Origin: Sphingobacteriaceae bacterium
GTDB taxonomy: Bacteria > Bacteroidota > Bacteroidia > B-17B0 > Aurantibacillaceae
Assembly (NCBI GenBank): GCA_947453445.1
Contig: CANGGP010000005.1
Span: 18,752 to 82,751, forward strand
Length of the DNA stretch: 64,000 nt
Reading direction: 5' to 3'
Positions within the stretch are counted from its first letter, which is position 1. Each line of letters starts with the position of its first letter. Position numbers and translations under genes: made by a program. The notes beneath the pieces are model-generated. The model had not been told where the DNA came from. It saw only the letters and a program-made list of their open reading frames with translations, and did no database searches. This document shows positions 8,948 to 17,272 of the stretch, piece by piece.

Positions 8948-9966
8948 AGGGTTTTGTGTAATAATGGAATGCGAACAATAAAAAACTTTAAATCATTTAA
9001 TATCTCAACTTGTCTGTTGGTATAGTGTTTGTAACGCTCGCGGATATTGATAAGTCCGGTTTTGCTGCTTTCTTCGTGATTAGAACGGGCTTGTAAATTG
9101 TTTTTTACTTCCAGTAAATCATTGTGCGCAAGAATTGAAACCGTTAGCGGCATCTCCGAAGAGGCCTCATTGTGTTTAATGGCATTTTCAATTAGCATTT
9201 GAAGTGCCATTGGCGGTAAAAGAAAATCAAGGTTTTTTTCTTCAATTTGAACATTTATATGCAGATTCTTGTCAAAACGAATTTCCAACAAATAGATGTA
9301 GGATTTAATAAAAGTCATTTCTTCGCGCAAGCTTATCAGCTCTGTGTTTCTGCTGTCGAGCAAATAACGGTATACTTTTGATAATTGATTGATAAAGTCA
9401 ACGGCCTTGTCTTGATCTTTATACACCAATGATGACAAAACACTTAGGTTATTAAAAAGAAAATGCGGATTGATTTGCTCTTTTAAATTTTGCAATTGGG
9501 CTTGTGCGCTTTCGTTTTTGTATTTTTCAACTTCAATGATTGATAGTTTCCAATTTCTGAAAAATTGAGAACTAATTTCAATGCCAAGAATGAGAATTGA
9601 AACGACAAGACCAACCATCACGCAAACCAAGGTAAAAGCCATTTGTTTGTCGCTTGGAATAACACAAACAAAATAGTTAAAGAACATCATGGGCAAATAT
9701 GTGCCAAGCGCACTGTAACTTAAACTAATAGGAAACTGTATCGCGATTCGCTTCAATGGTTTTTTAAGCCAAGGGTGTTTTTTATCCACCCATTCATCAA
9801 TGCGCAAATTTCCTTCCCACACCAATATGGTGATGAACACCGACATCAGTAAATCGGTTATAAAATGATGATGGGTGCCGGGATTCGCAATGGTCAGGTT
9901 TAAAAACACAGTAATAATAATTCCTGTGATAACCATGTATAAGAAACGAATCGGCTTGTGTCGCAT
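8944..9966 (-). CDS. LytS/YehU-type sensor histidine kinase
   Basis: A 340-aa membrane kinase. Four hydrophobic segments lie at about residues 8-27, 36-50, 76-100 and 111-130. They are followed by a short coiled linker and the His_kinase domain with its motif LKEQINPHFLFNNL (phospho-acceptor His168) and an ATP-binding domain with MLIENAIKHN. There is no recognised extracellular sensor domain, so the signal is probably sensed within or near the membrane. The partner is the LytTR regulator that overlaps it. Upstream, 18 bp away, is the quinone reductase gene. Confidence 0.92.
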   Translation of the reverse strand: MRHKPIRFLYMVITGIIITVFLNLTIANPGTHHHFITDLLMSVFITILVWEGNLRIDEWVDKKHPWLKKPLKRIAIQFPISLSYSALGTYLPMMFFNYFVCVIPSDKQMAFTLVCVMVGLVVSILILGIEISSQFFRNWKLSIIEVEKYKNESAQAQLQNLKEQINPHFLFNNLSVLSSLVYKDQDKAVDFINQLSKVYRYLLDSRNTELISLREEMTFIKSYIYLLEIRFDKNLHINVQIEEKNLDFLLPPMALQMLIENAIKHNEASSEMPLTVSILAHNDLLEVKNNLQARSNHEESSKTGLINIRERYKHYTNRQVEILNDLKFFIVRIPLLHKTL

Positions 9967-9984
9967 GTGATAAAAGTAATTATT

Positions 9985-10569
9985 TTATTTTGCGGACCGG
10001 CCTAATTTTTCAATTTTCAACAACCAATTTTCGCGAAATGTTTGTGAAGATTTTCTGATTGGTCCGATACCTGTAACTGAAATGTTTTTTATGCCGCAAA
10101 AGCCTAGCACCCTGTCGCGAAGCATATTCACTGAAGGTGCCCTATAAAACAATCGATAGAAAAAAGGAGGAGTATCGCTGGTATAAATAATGGACGAAGT
10201 TTTACCGGTGAGAAGTTTATCCCAAAAGGCAGAGTCTTTTTTGTACTTAAAAGCAAAACCCGGCAACAAGGTTCTGTCGAAAAAACCTTTTAAAAGTGCA
10301 GGTACCGAGCCCCACCAAACAGGATGAATAATGACAATGTGTTGGGCCCATGCAATTTTTTCTTGGGCAAAAATTATATCTTTTTCAAGACCCTCCATTT
10401 TTTGTGCAGTGTATGAACCATTAAAATTAAGTGAGAATTGCAACTCATGTAAATTAAGGATAACTGTTTCGTGGCCCGACTTTATTGCGCCGTTGGCATA
10501 GGCTCTGGTTAAGGCAGCACAATAACTTTCTTTGTTTGGATGACCGTTGATGACTAGAATTTTTTTCAT
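9985..10569 (-). CDS. NAD(P)H:quinone reductase, flavodoxin-2 fold
   Basis: A 194-aa cytosolic flavoprotein of the flavodoxin-2/NQO1-MdaB-KefF group. The N-terminal phosphate-binding loop ILVINGHPNKESY and the FMN/dimer motif HPVWWGSVPALLKGFFDR, followed by LLPGFAFKY, are diagnostic. The family does two-electron reduction of quinones and some other electrophiles with NAD(P)H. It sits between a TonB receptor (11 bp upstream) and a LytS/LytTR pair, which suggests it reduces either what the receptor imports or a redox-active compound sensed by the kinase. Its substrate is not readable. Confidence 0.85.
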   Translation of the reverse strand: MKKILVINGHPNKESYCAALTRAYANGAIKSGHETVILNLHELQFSLNFNGSYTAQKMEGLEKDIIFAQEKIAWAQHIVIIHPVWWGSVPALLKGFFDRTLLPGFAFKYKKDSAFWDKLLTGKTSSIIYTSDTPPFFYRLFYRAPSVNMLRDRVLGFCGIKNISVTGIGPIRKSSQTFRENWLLKIEKLGRSAK

Positions 10570-10580
10570 GATGAATTTTT

Positions 10581-12956
10581 TTAGAATTGTACTTTGTAAA
10601 CAAAATTTGGAAATAGACCTATTTGATAGGCCGTATTGATTGCATTGGTAACCGGATTGTAACGTTGCGCAAATACATTTTTGTTATTGGTGATGTTTTG
10701 AATATCAAAGAAAAGGGACTGTGATAATTTTTTTGTTTTGCTATTGTAGGTAAATCCTGTTTTTACATCCAATCGAAAAAAGTTTGGATTTCTTGAAATG
10801 AAAGCATAGTCGTCGCCTTTTAAAACTTGTTGTTTTATTAATTGTGAAGCAGCTAAATCAACAGGGGTATAATAACGGCCGCCGGCTTGGGTACATTTAA
10901 CATCCACTGTGAAGGCATTTCTTTTTTCCTTGCCTACTTTAATTTCTTTGCCAATTAAAACGTTGTATACAAACTTGCCATTAAAAGCGGTATTTCTTTC
11001 AATACCGTCGCTTCCCTTGTATTTGGATTCATATAAAGTGCCGGTGATTAATCCGTAATAACCTTTGCTGAAGAATTTTTCGATGGTTAATTCTGCGCCA
11101 TAATTAGTGCCTTTACCGCGGTTCCATAAATTGCCCTGTTCATTTGGATTAAAATTAGCCCCGGCGTTTAACATCGAAAAACTACTCGCTATTCGTGAAA
11201 CCGGTACATCAAATAACATTTGGTAATAGATTTCTGATTTAATGCGCCAATCTTTAATGGGCTGTACATCGTAACCAATTACAAAATGGTGGCTTTTGGT
11301 GAAACCTAAAGTTTTATTTGATTGATCATAACCGCCATCTGTTTTTAATTGGCGGTAGAAATATACATCAAGCGGCTGCATTTGGCTGTGCAAACCGTAA
11401 CCCGCGCTTAAGTTGCTTTTTGAATTAATCTGGTATTTTAAACCTGCTCTCGGTTCAACAGAAATAGAATTGTTTAAAGCCAAAAACTGACTGTGAACTC
11501 CCATGTTAAGTATCAATTTTTGATTGATGCTGTATTTGGCATGCGCATATACTTGGTAAAGTTGAGTAAAGTCCTTAAAGTCCCAAATGTTAAGCCATTC
11601 GGGGTTGTAGCGACGGTTTCGATAAGATAGATTTAGATTTAAAATTTCGGCAATGCCGCCAAATTTTAAAAACATGCGCGAATTAATTTTTGTATTGAAT
11701 GAAGAATTAATCGAATAATTAATACGTGTGGTTTTATTTTCTAAAACACGTGTAGTATTAAAATCAGATTTTGAAACTGTATCCAATAAAAACTCTGAAG
11801 CGGCATATGATGCGCCAATCACGGTATTAAAAAATGATTTATCGCCAACTTTAATAAAATGCTTTAATCCCAATAAGCCAATGTTGCTGGTGAAATAGCT
11901 ATCGGTGGTGGGGTCGGCAAACAAATCGGTGGTGTCGGTTTTGTTGTGTAAGAAGCTGATTTTGCTGGCGCCGCCAATGCCAAACAAGGTGAACTTACCA
12001 TATTTACTTGTCCCGCTGCTGAGTTTAAAAGACAAATCTTGGTAAAAGGGCGTGGCGGTTGTACCAACATTAATACCAAAGGATTGCGCGAAACCGGTAA
12101 AAGAATAACGATAGGCAACAAGGTATGATGAGCCTTTTTCTTTATTGATAGGACCTTCGGTCATGGCCTCCAAGCCTGTAAAGGCGCCAAACTGAATGGT
12201 GTGTTCGCGTTTTTCGGAGTTGCCGTTTCTAAAACCCAAATCAAAAACACCGGCATTGGCATTGCCATATTCAGATGGAAAGGCGGAAGTAAAAAAATCG
12301 GAGTTCTTTAAAACATTTGTATTGAGTGCGCTTACCGGGCCGCCTGTTGTGCCAATGGTGGAAAAGTGGTTAGGGTTTGGGATGTTTAATCCTTCGATGC
12401 GCCATAAAACACCGGCCGGTGAATTGCCTCTAATCACAATATCGTTTCGTGAATCATCCGGTGAACTTACACCGGCGAAATTAGCCGCTAACCTCGCAGG
12501 GTCTGATCTGCCACCGGCATAACGGTTCACTTCTTCCATTGAAAATGATCGGCCGCTTACGCTGATTAACTCGTTGTTGGTTTCATTTTTTTTGCTGCCT
12601 GTAACCACCACTTCTTCAATTTTGGCAATATTTTCTTCTAAGCCAATTTCTAAAACAGTTTCTTTACCTGCATTTACAAGCACATTTGGCAATACAACTT
12701 CTTTGTAACCAATAAATGAAATTTTAATGTCGTATCGACCGGGATTTACATCTGTGATTTTGAATTTACCATTGGCATCTGATACAGAGCCTTTAAGCGG
12801 ATTGGTGTTTAAAAGGATGATGTTGGCGCCGGGCAAATTAAATTGGGCTTCTTTGTCAACAATGGTGCCGCGAATTGTTTGACCGGCATTTTGCCCTTTT
12901 ATTGTTTGGGCATTGAGGCTGATTACAGCAATAAAAAGTGTAAGTATTTTTTTCAT
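10581..12956 (-). CDS. TonB-dependent outer-membrane receptor with carboxypeptidase-regulatory-like domain
   Basis: A 791-aa outer-membrane protein with a signal peptide (residues 1-21). Residues 26-110 form a carboxypeptidase-D regulatory-like beta-sandwich (IRGTIVDKEAQFNLPGANI, SDANGKFKITDVNPGRYDI), common on Bacteroidota receptors. A plug domain and a long beta-barrel follow, ending in an aromatic residue (YKVQF). EEVVVTGSKK could be the TonB-box region. There is no SusD partner, so it is a stand-alone receptor. It leads a leftward operon with a quinone reductase, LytS and LytTR. Its promoter carries a perfect palindrome (12959-12977). The ligand is unknown. Confidence 0.9.
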   Translation of the reverse strand: MKKILTLFIAVISLNAQTIKGQNAGQTIRGTIVDKEAQFNLPGANIILLNTNPLKGSVSDANGKFKITDVNPGRYDIKISFIGYKEVVLPNVLVNAGKETVLEIGLEENIAKIEEVVVTGSKKNETNNELISVSGRSFSMEEVNRYAGGRSDPARLAANFAGVSSPDDSRNDIVIRGNSPAGVLWRIEGLNIPNPNHFSTIGTTGGPVSALNTNVLKNSDFFTSAFPSEYGNANAGVFDLGFRNGNSEKREHTIQFGAFTGLEAMTEGPINKEKGSSYLVAYRYSFTGFAQSFGINVGTTATPFYQDLSFKLSSGTSKYGKFTLFGIGGASKISFLHNKTDTTDLFADPTTDSYFTSNIGLLGLKHFIKVGDKSFFNTVIGASYAASEFLLDTVSKSDFNTTRVLENKTTRINYSINSSFNTKINSRMFLKFGGIAEILNLNLSYRNRRYNPEWLNIWDFKDFTQLYQVYAHAKYSINQKLILNMGVHSQFLALNNSISVEPRAGLKYQINSKSNLSAGYGLHSQMQPLDVYFYRQLKTDGGYDQSNKTLGFTKSHHFVIGYDVQPIKDWRIKSEIYYQMLFDVPVSRIASSFSMLNAGANFNPNEQGNLWNRGKGTNYGAELTIEKFFSKGYYGLITGTLYESKYKGSDGIERNTAFNGKFVYNVLIGKEIKVGKEKRNAFTVDVKCTQAGGRYYTPVDLAASQLIKQQVLKGDDYAFISRNPNFFRLDVKTGFTYNSKTKKLSQSLFFDIQNITNNKNVFAQRYNPVTNAINTAYQIGLFPNFVYKVQF

Positions 12957-12958
12957 GG

Positions 12959-12980
12959 TTTTGATTCTGAATCAAAATTA
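12959..12980 (-). promoter_or_regulatory. Promoter and start-site palindrome of the receptor operon
   Basis: On the minus strand TAATTTTG (12973-12980) matches TAnnTTTG and predicts transcription starting near 12969. A perfect palindrome with 9-bp arms, TTTTGATTC and GAATCAAAA around a single T, spans 12959-12977. It covers the 3' half of the -7 box, the predicted start and the leader, ending 2 bp before the ATG. This is a classic place for a repressor operator, although an RNA hairpin at the 5' end is also possible. Confidence 0.55.
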
Positions 12981-13180
12981 AAGGCAAGCCAAAAGGCATA
13001 AAAGCTAAACCATGTTGAGTTGTTGAAAAAGCAAGTTGAATTGTAAAATTTATCGAATTAGTGCACAATGGGTAGAAAAACCGGACTTCTTTGATTGGTT
13101 ACAAAAGGCTTTAATTGAACAATTTGACTGATTATTTGCAGGTTCACAAAATATTTGCGTACATTTATGCTCCTAATTTT

Positions 13181-13262
13181 GCGGATGTGGCGTAATTGGC
13201 AGCCGCACCAGACTTAGGATCTGGCGCCGCAAGGCGTGGGGGTTCGAGTCCCTTCATCCGCA
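13181..13262 (+). tRNA. tRNA-Leu (anticodon UAG)
   Basis: A complete cloverleaf is visible. The acceptor arms GCGGATG and CATCCGC pair fully, followed by discriminator A. The anticodon stem is CCAGA/TCTGG around the loop CTTAGGA, giving anticodon TAG. A class II long variable arm (GCGCCGCAAGGCGT) confirms leucine identity. The T arm contains GGTTCGAGTCC. CCA is not encoded. A TACATTTA at about 13160-13167 is the best -7 candidate, giving a short 5' leader. Confidence 0.97.
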
Positions 13263-13269
13263 CAAAAAA

Positions 13270-13292
13270 ACCCGCTGAGAGGCGGGTTTTTT
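13270..13292 (+). terminator. Terminator after tRNA-Leu
   Basis: ACCCGC and GCGGGT pair around TGAGAG, followed by a run of six Ts. It begins 8 nt after the tRNA. An A-run on the left means it could also work leftward. Confidence 0.85.
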
Positions 13293-13395
13293 ATTGGGAT
13301 GAAGGGGCGAGATTTTATGCTGAGCTGGCCGAAGCAAGCCCCTTCTTTCGCAAGCGTCAGTAAGCATTCTCTGCGCATCAGAATGGTGAGAAACA
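13293..13395. other. Structured, GC-richer spacer between two terminators, linked to tRNA-Leu
   Basis: About 100 bp with visibly more G and C than its surroundings. GGATGAAGGG (13297-13306) is an exact 10-bp inverted copy of the tRNA 3' end (13250-13259). GAAGGGGC (13301-13308) also pairs with GCCCCTTC (13338-13345). CATTCT and AGAATG form a further hairpin near 13360-13385. Reading frames through it and the tRNA are spurious. I recall similar blocks after tRNAs in other Bacteroidota, but this needs a search. Its function is unknown. Confidence 0.4.
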
Positions 13396-13417
13396 AAAAA
13401 CCCGCCAAAAGCGGGTT
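13391..13417 (-). terminator. Terminator of the OmpR-type regulator gene
   Basis: On the minus strand AACCCGC and GCGGGTT pair around TTTTG, followed by a T-rich tail. It lies 21 bp beyond the stop of the leftward regulator gene. Confidence 0.8.
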
Positions 13418-13437
13418 GAATGAATAGATTTGAAAGT

Positions 13438-14121
13438 TTAGAACTCGAATTTATAACCTACACCTTTTACGGTTTTAAAATAATCGTCGCCTAGCTTTTC
13501 GCGTAATTTACGAATGTGTACATCAATGGTTCTATCGCCAACAACCACTTCGTCGCCCCACACCTGATCCAAAATAAATTCACGTGTAAACACTTTGCCG
13601 GGTTTGCTGCTTAACAAGGCAAATAACTTAAATTCTTTTTTCGGTAACGAAATTTCTGTTGTGCCTTTAAATACCGAATGTTTGTCTTTGTCAATACGAA
13701 TATCGCCAAACTCCATGTTTGATTCGGCCGTTGCGGTAGTTTGTAAACGGCGTAACAGGGCTTTCACTCTACTCACAAAAACCCTCGGTTTAATGGGTTT
13801 GGTGATATAATCATCGGCACCCACTTCAAAACCGGCAATTTGGGTATAGTCTTCGCTTCTTGCTGTTAAAAAGGCAATTAATACATCTTGTAAACCTTTT
13901 TGTTCGCGAATTTCACGGCAAGTTTCAATGCCGTCCATGTCGGGCATCATCACATCCAATATAATCAAATGCGGCAATTCTTTTTTTGCTATTTCAATGG
14001 CGTCTTTTCCATTGTTCGCAGTAAGAATATCGTAACCTTCCTTTTTTAAATTGTAGCCTAAAAACTCTACAATATCCGGCTCGTCATCAACCAATAAAAT
14101 CTTTAATGTATCGTTTGCCAT
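13438..14121 (-). CDS. OmpR/PhoB-family response regulator (intact receiver)
   Basis: A 227-aa transcription factor with a receiver domain (Asp12/Asp13, phospho-acceptor Asp56 in LIILDVMMP, Thr86, Lys108) and a C-terminal winged helix (about residues 130-227; RTIDVHIRKLREKLG, GVGYKF). All residues needed for phosphorylation are present. No kinase gene is adjacent, so it is an orphan whose kinase is elsewhere. It is divergent from a TonB receptor gene, with 162 bp between the two starts, and likely controls it. Overall it resembles PhoB/KDP-type regulators, but the signal cannot be deduced. A paralogue of identical length with a broken receiver lies at 19788. Confidence 0.93.
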   Translation of the reverse strand: MANDTLKILLVDDEPDIVEFLGYNLKKEGYDILTANNGKDAIEIAKKELPHLIILDVMMPDMDGIETCREIREQKGLQDVLIAFLTARSEDYTQIAGFEVGADDYITKPIKPRVFVSRVKALLRRLQTTATAESNMEFGDIRIDKDKHSVFKGTTEISLPKKEFKLFALLSSKPGKVFTREFILDQVWGDEVVVGDRTIDVHIRKLREKLGDDYFKTVKGVGYKFEF

Positions 14122-14137
14122 AAGTATTATTCTGCGC

Positions 14138-14145
14138 CAAAGTTA
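14138..14145 (-). promoter_or_regulatory. -7 box of the OmpR-type regulator
   Basis: On the minus strand TAACTTTG matches TAnnTTTG, 16 nt upstream of the regulator's ATG, giving a leader of about 12 nt. Confidence 0.55.
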
Positions 14146-14195
14146 ACAAAATCAACAGCCTTCTAAAGTTAACTAATTATTAATTAATTCCCCGA

Positions 14196-14224
14196 TTTTG
14201 GTAATAATCTTAATCTTTTGGTAA
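14196..14224 (+). repeat. Direct repeat upstream of TonB receptor, candidate regulator site
   Basis: TTTTGGTAA occurs at 14196-14204 and again at 14216-14224, 20 bp apart, about two helical turns. The best -7 candidate for the receptor is the imperfect TTCTTTTG at 14258-14265, which would place the repeats roughly 45-75 bp before the start of transcription, where an OmpR-family activator would bind. Confidence 0.4.
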
Positions 14225-14283
14225 CAACAAATTTAAGTACGAGTAATTTCTGCTCGCTTCTTTTGCGCCATAAAACAAATAGC

Positions 14284-17166
14284 ATGCAAAAATTTTTAGC
14301 CGCAATCGTACTTTTATTTATAAGTCTCCAACTTTCTTCTCAAACAGGCCGATTATCGGGCACCATCGTTGACTCAAAAACAGGCGAAACCTTATTGGGT
14401 GCAACGGTTTTGATTGAAGGCAGCAACAAAGGTGCTGCGGCTGATTTCGACGGCAAATTTGTGATCAATAACATTCCAGCAGGAAAAGTGAACTTAATTA
14501 TCAGTTATGTGTCTTATACCACAAAAAAATTAACCGATGTAAAAATCACCGCCAATGAGTCAACCGATATTAATATTATGTTGGAACAATCAAGCGCACA
14601 AGATTTACAAGAAGTAGAAGTGGTGGTAACTTTAAACAAAGAAAACAATACCGCATTGGTCTTACAACAAAAAAACAACGCCAGTGTGAGTGATGGAATT
14701 TCGGCCGAAACCATTAAAAGAACGCCTGATCGCAATACTAGTGATGTGTTAAAACGCATCAGCGGTGTTACTATTCAAGATGATAAATTCGTGATTATTC
14801 GCGGATTAAACGAAAGATACAATGCTTCTTATTTAAATGGCTCGCCATTGCCTAGTACTGAGCCTGATAAAAAAGCTTTTGCCTTTGATTTATTTCCATC
14901 AAACATGCTCGATAATATTGTGATTAATAAAACCGCTACACCCGATATGCCATCGGAATTTGCGGGTGGTATTGTTCAAGTGAACACAAAAAGTATTCCT
15001 GAAAAGAATTTTGTTTCCTTCAGCACCGGCTTGGGTTATAATACACTAACTACCGGTAAAATTAAAACCACCTATGAAGGTGGCAAATATGATAAATTTG
15101 GATTTGATGACGGTTCGCGTGCTTTACCTTCGCAAGTGCCGGCGCTTGAAGATAAAGCATCCTGGATTAAATCGAACGACCAAGCCCGTGTTGCCACATT
15201 TTTTAAAAATGATTGGTCGACCTCACAATCGACTTATAAACCAAATGCCAATTTTCAATTTGCAACCGGATACAATATCAAAAGAAAAGAAAAGGATTTT
15301 TTTGGTATTATTTTTAGTTTAGGTTACAATAACACCAATAACCTGTTTAACCTCCAACGTCAAGAATACGATGGCATTACCATCGAAAAATTCGACCGCA
15401 GCAATGTGCAAAACGAACAACGTTACACCAATACGATCAATCAAACACAAACATCAACCGGTGCCTTGTTAAATTTATCTTGCAAGCTCAACGAAAACCA
15501 TTCTATCAGCTTAAAGAATTTACTTACCGGATATGCCGACAACAAATTTATTTATGCAACAGGTACAAATCCGGTTGGTACGGCAGGACAAACAAACCGT
15601 ATCGACGCACGTTTTTTTACAGCCAATAAAATTTATTCCTCACAATTAAACTCCGAACATTATTTTCCGGCAGCTAAAATTAAACTCCTTTTTAATGCCG
15701 GTATTAGCAACATTCAACGCACAGTACCCAACCTTAGATTTATGGTGTACACACGCAAAGACCAAATGGATCCATCAAACCCAAATCCTTTAGACACCAC
15801 ATACAGCGCCAACATTGGCTCTACCACCGGTCCTGATTTTGCAGGTTATAGGGTGTACTCAAAATTAGATGAGCAAATTAAAAACACCAAAATCGATGTG
15901 TCGCGACTTTTCAAAATTGATGAAAAAACTAAGGTTGAAGTAAAAGCAGGTGCCTTCTTTCAATTCAGAGAACGCCAATTTAATATCCGTCAGTTTGGTA
16001 TGGACTTTTACAACGGCCCCGGTATTTTCAAAAACTACGATTTGGCTTATTTAACTGAAGACAAAATTTTTGCTGCCGAAAACATGAGTGTAACACCCGC
16101 AGGTTTGGGCGGATTTAAAGCCATTGAAATTACAAAACCCGACGACAATTACCATGCTACTTCAAAATTGTATGGTGCTTATGCCATGGGCGAATATAAA
16201 TACACCGAAAAGCTTCGGGTGATTGGCGGCCTGCGTTACGAAAGTTACACGCAGAAATTAAACATTCAATACAATAAAATTGATTCGTCGTTTGTAAACA
16301 ATACCGTAAAAGATATTTTACCTTCCTTAAATGTGATTTATAATGTGAACACATTTTGGGGTATTCGCGCCGCTTATTATAAAACCTTAAACCGTCCTGA
16401 ATTCAGAGAACTTGCAGTAACCAGTTGGTTTGATCCTGAAACACGTTTATCATTGGCGGGTAACGACACCTTGAAACGCGCTTATGTTCAAAATTTTGAT
16501 TTGCGTTTTGAAGCATATCCGGGTAGAGGGCAATTGTTTACAGTCACCGGATTTTATAAATACTTTGTAAATCCCATTGAACGCTATTTAATGGGCGGAC
16601 AAGAAAATCAAGTGATTTATAGAAATGCGAATTTTGGTTCTATTTACGGTTCGGAATTAGAGTACCGCATTAATTTAGGCGCCATTTTGAAAAAAGATTC
16701 AGTGCCATTTTTAAATAACTTGAATGTATTTTCAAATTTATCGCTCATCAAATCGGAAGTGAACGTAAAAGGCATCAACGACAAAGTGCCTGATACCAGG
16801 GTGATGCAAGGCCAAGCACCATACATCATCAATGGCGGTATTTCTTACATTGATCAAAAAAATGCATTTAGTATTACCACCATGTTGAATAGGGTAGGAC
16901 AAAGAATTAATTTGGTTGGCAATAACTTAATCATCAACCGTTGGGAAAATGCGTATACCGTGGTTGACTTACAAGTCACAAAATCCTTCTTCAAAAACAA
17001 ACTCGAATTACGTTTTAATATTAAGGATCTTTTTCATCCAGATCGTATTATTTATTACAAGGGCGATGACAGAAAATCAAATGCCTATAATCCGAACATT
17101 GACTTTGTAAATTTTAAAAGAAATTACGGATCAACTTACACCTTTATTGTGTCGTATAAATTTTAA
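14284..17166 (+). CDS. TonB-dependent receptor with carboxypeptidase-regulatory-like domain
   Basis: A 960-aa outer-membrane receptor. I start it at the ATG 66 bp inside the longest frame because this gives a clean signal peptide (MQKFLAAIVLLFISLQLSSQ). A carboxypeptidase-D regulatory-like domain (GRLSGTIVDSKTGETLLGAT) lies at residues 22-105. The plug follows (AETIKRTPDRNTSDVLKRI, IIRGLNERYNASYLNG), then a beta-barrel ending in TFIVSYKF. There is no SusD gene. The next gene, 106 bp on, encodes a T9SS-exported protein, so the pair may capture and import one substrate. The divergent OmpR-type regulator probably controls it. The substrate is unknown. Confidence 0.9.
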   Translation: MQKFLAAIVLLFISLQLSSQTGRLSGTIVDSKTGETLLGATVLIEGSNKGAAADFDGKFVINNIPAGKVNLIISYVSYTTKKLTDVKITANESTDINIMLEQSSAQDLQEVEVVVTLNKENNTALVLQQKNNASVSDGISAETIKRTPDRNTSDVLKRISGVTIQDDKFVIIRGLNERYNASYLNGSPLPSTEPDKKAFAFDLFPSNMLDNIVINKTATPDMPSEFAGGIVQVNTKSIPEKNFVSFSTGLGYNTLTTGKIKTTYEGGKYDKFGFDDGSRALPSQVPALEDKASWIKSNDQARVATFFKNDWSTSQSTYKPNANFQFATGYNIKRKEKDFFGIIFSLGYNNTNNLFNLQRQEYDGITIEKFDRSNVQNEQRYTNTINQTQTSTGALLNLSCKLNENHSISLKNLLTGYADNKFIYATGTNPVGTAGQTNRIDARFFTANKIYSSQLNSEHYFPAAKIKLLFNAGISNIQRTVPNLRFMVYTRKDQMDPSNPNPLDTTYSANIGSTTGPDFAGYRVYSKLDEQIKNTKIDVSRLFKIDEKTKVEVKAGAFFQFRERQFNIRQFGMDFYNGPGIFKNYDLAYLTEDKIFAAENMSVTPAGLGGFKAIEITKPDDNYHATSKLYGAYAMGEYKYTEKLRVIGGLRYESYTQKLNIQYNKIDSSFVNNTVKDILPSLNVIYNVNTFWGIRAAYYKTLNRPEFRELAVTSWFDPETRLSLAGNDTLKRAYVQNFDLRFEAYPGRGQLFTVTGFYKYFVNPIERYLMGGQENQVIYRNANFGSIYGSELEYRINLGAILKKDSVPFLNNLNVFSNLSLIKSEVNVKGINDKVPDTRVMQGQAPYIINGGISYIDQKNAFSITTMLNRVGQRINLVGNNLIINRWENAYTVVDLQVTKSFFKNKLELRFNIKDLFHPDRIIYYKGDDRKSNAYNPNIDFVNFKRNYGSTYTFIVSYKF

Positions 17167-17194
17167 ACCCTTAACATTCACGTAACGCATTCGT

Positions 17195-17223
17195 GATTGT
17201 TATTTAATTTTTAAGTAACAATC
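17195..17223. repeat. Imperfect 29-bp palindrome between receptor and T9SS gene
   Basis: The arms GATTGTTATTTAA and TTAAGTAACAATC pair at 12 of 13 positions around TTT. It lies 28 bp after the receptor stop and before a weak -7 candidate GAAATTTG (17241-17248), overlapping the expected -33 region. It could be an operator or an AT-rich hairpin. There is no T-run typical of a terminator. Confidence 0.45.
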
Positions 17224-17272
17224 AAAGAACATAGTTCCCTGAAATTTGTAACACAAAATTAAATTTAAAAAA

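Noticed and set aside
12196..12522. 108-codon frame antisense to the TonB receptor
   Set aside because: Mirror of the receptor's codon pattern; no promoter or recognisable sequence.
13174..13181. TAATTTTG, an exact -7 match directly before tRNA-Leu
   Set aside because: It overlaps the first base of the tRNA, so transcription would begin inside the tRNA. TACATTTA further upstream is a better candidate.
13214..13427. Reading frames of about 63-64 codons on both strands across the tRNA and its spacer
   Set aside because: They run through a tRNA and two terminators. Such peptides are a well-known annotation artefact.
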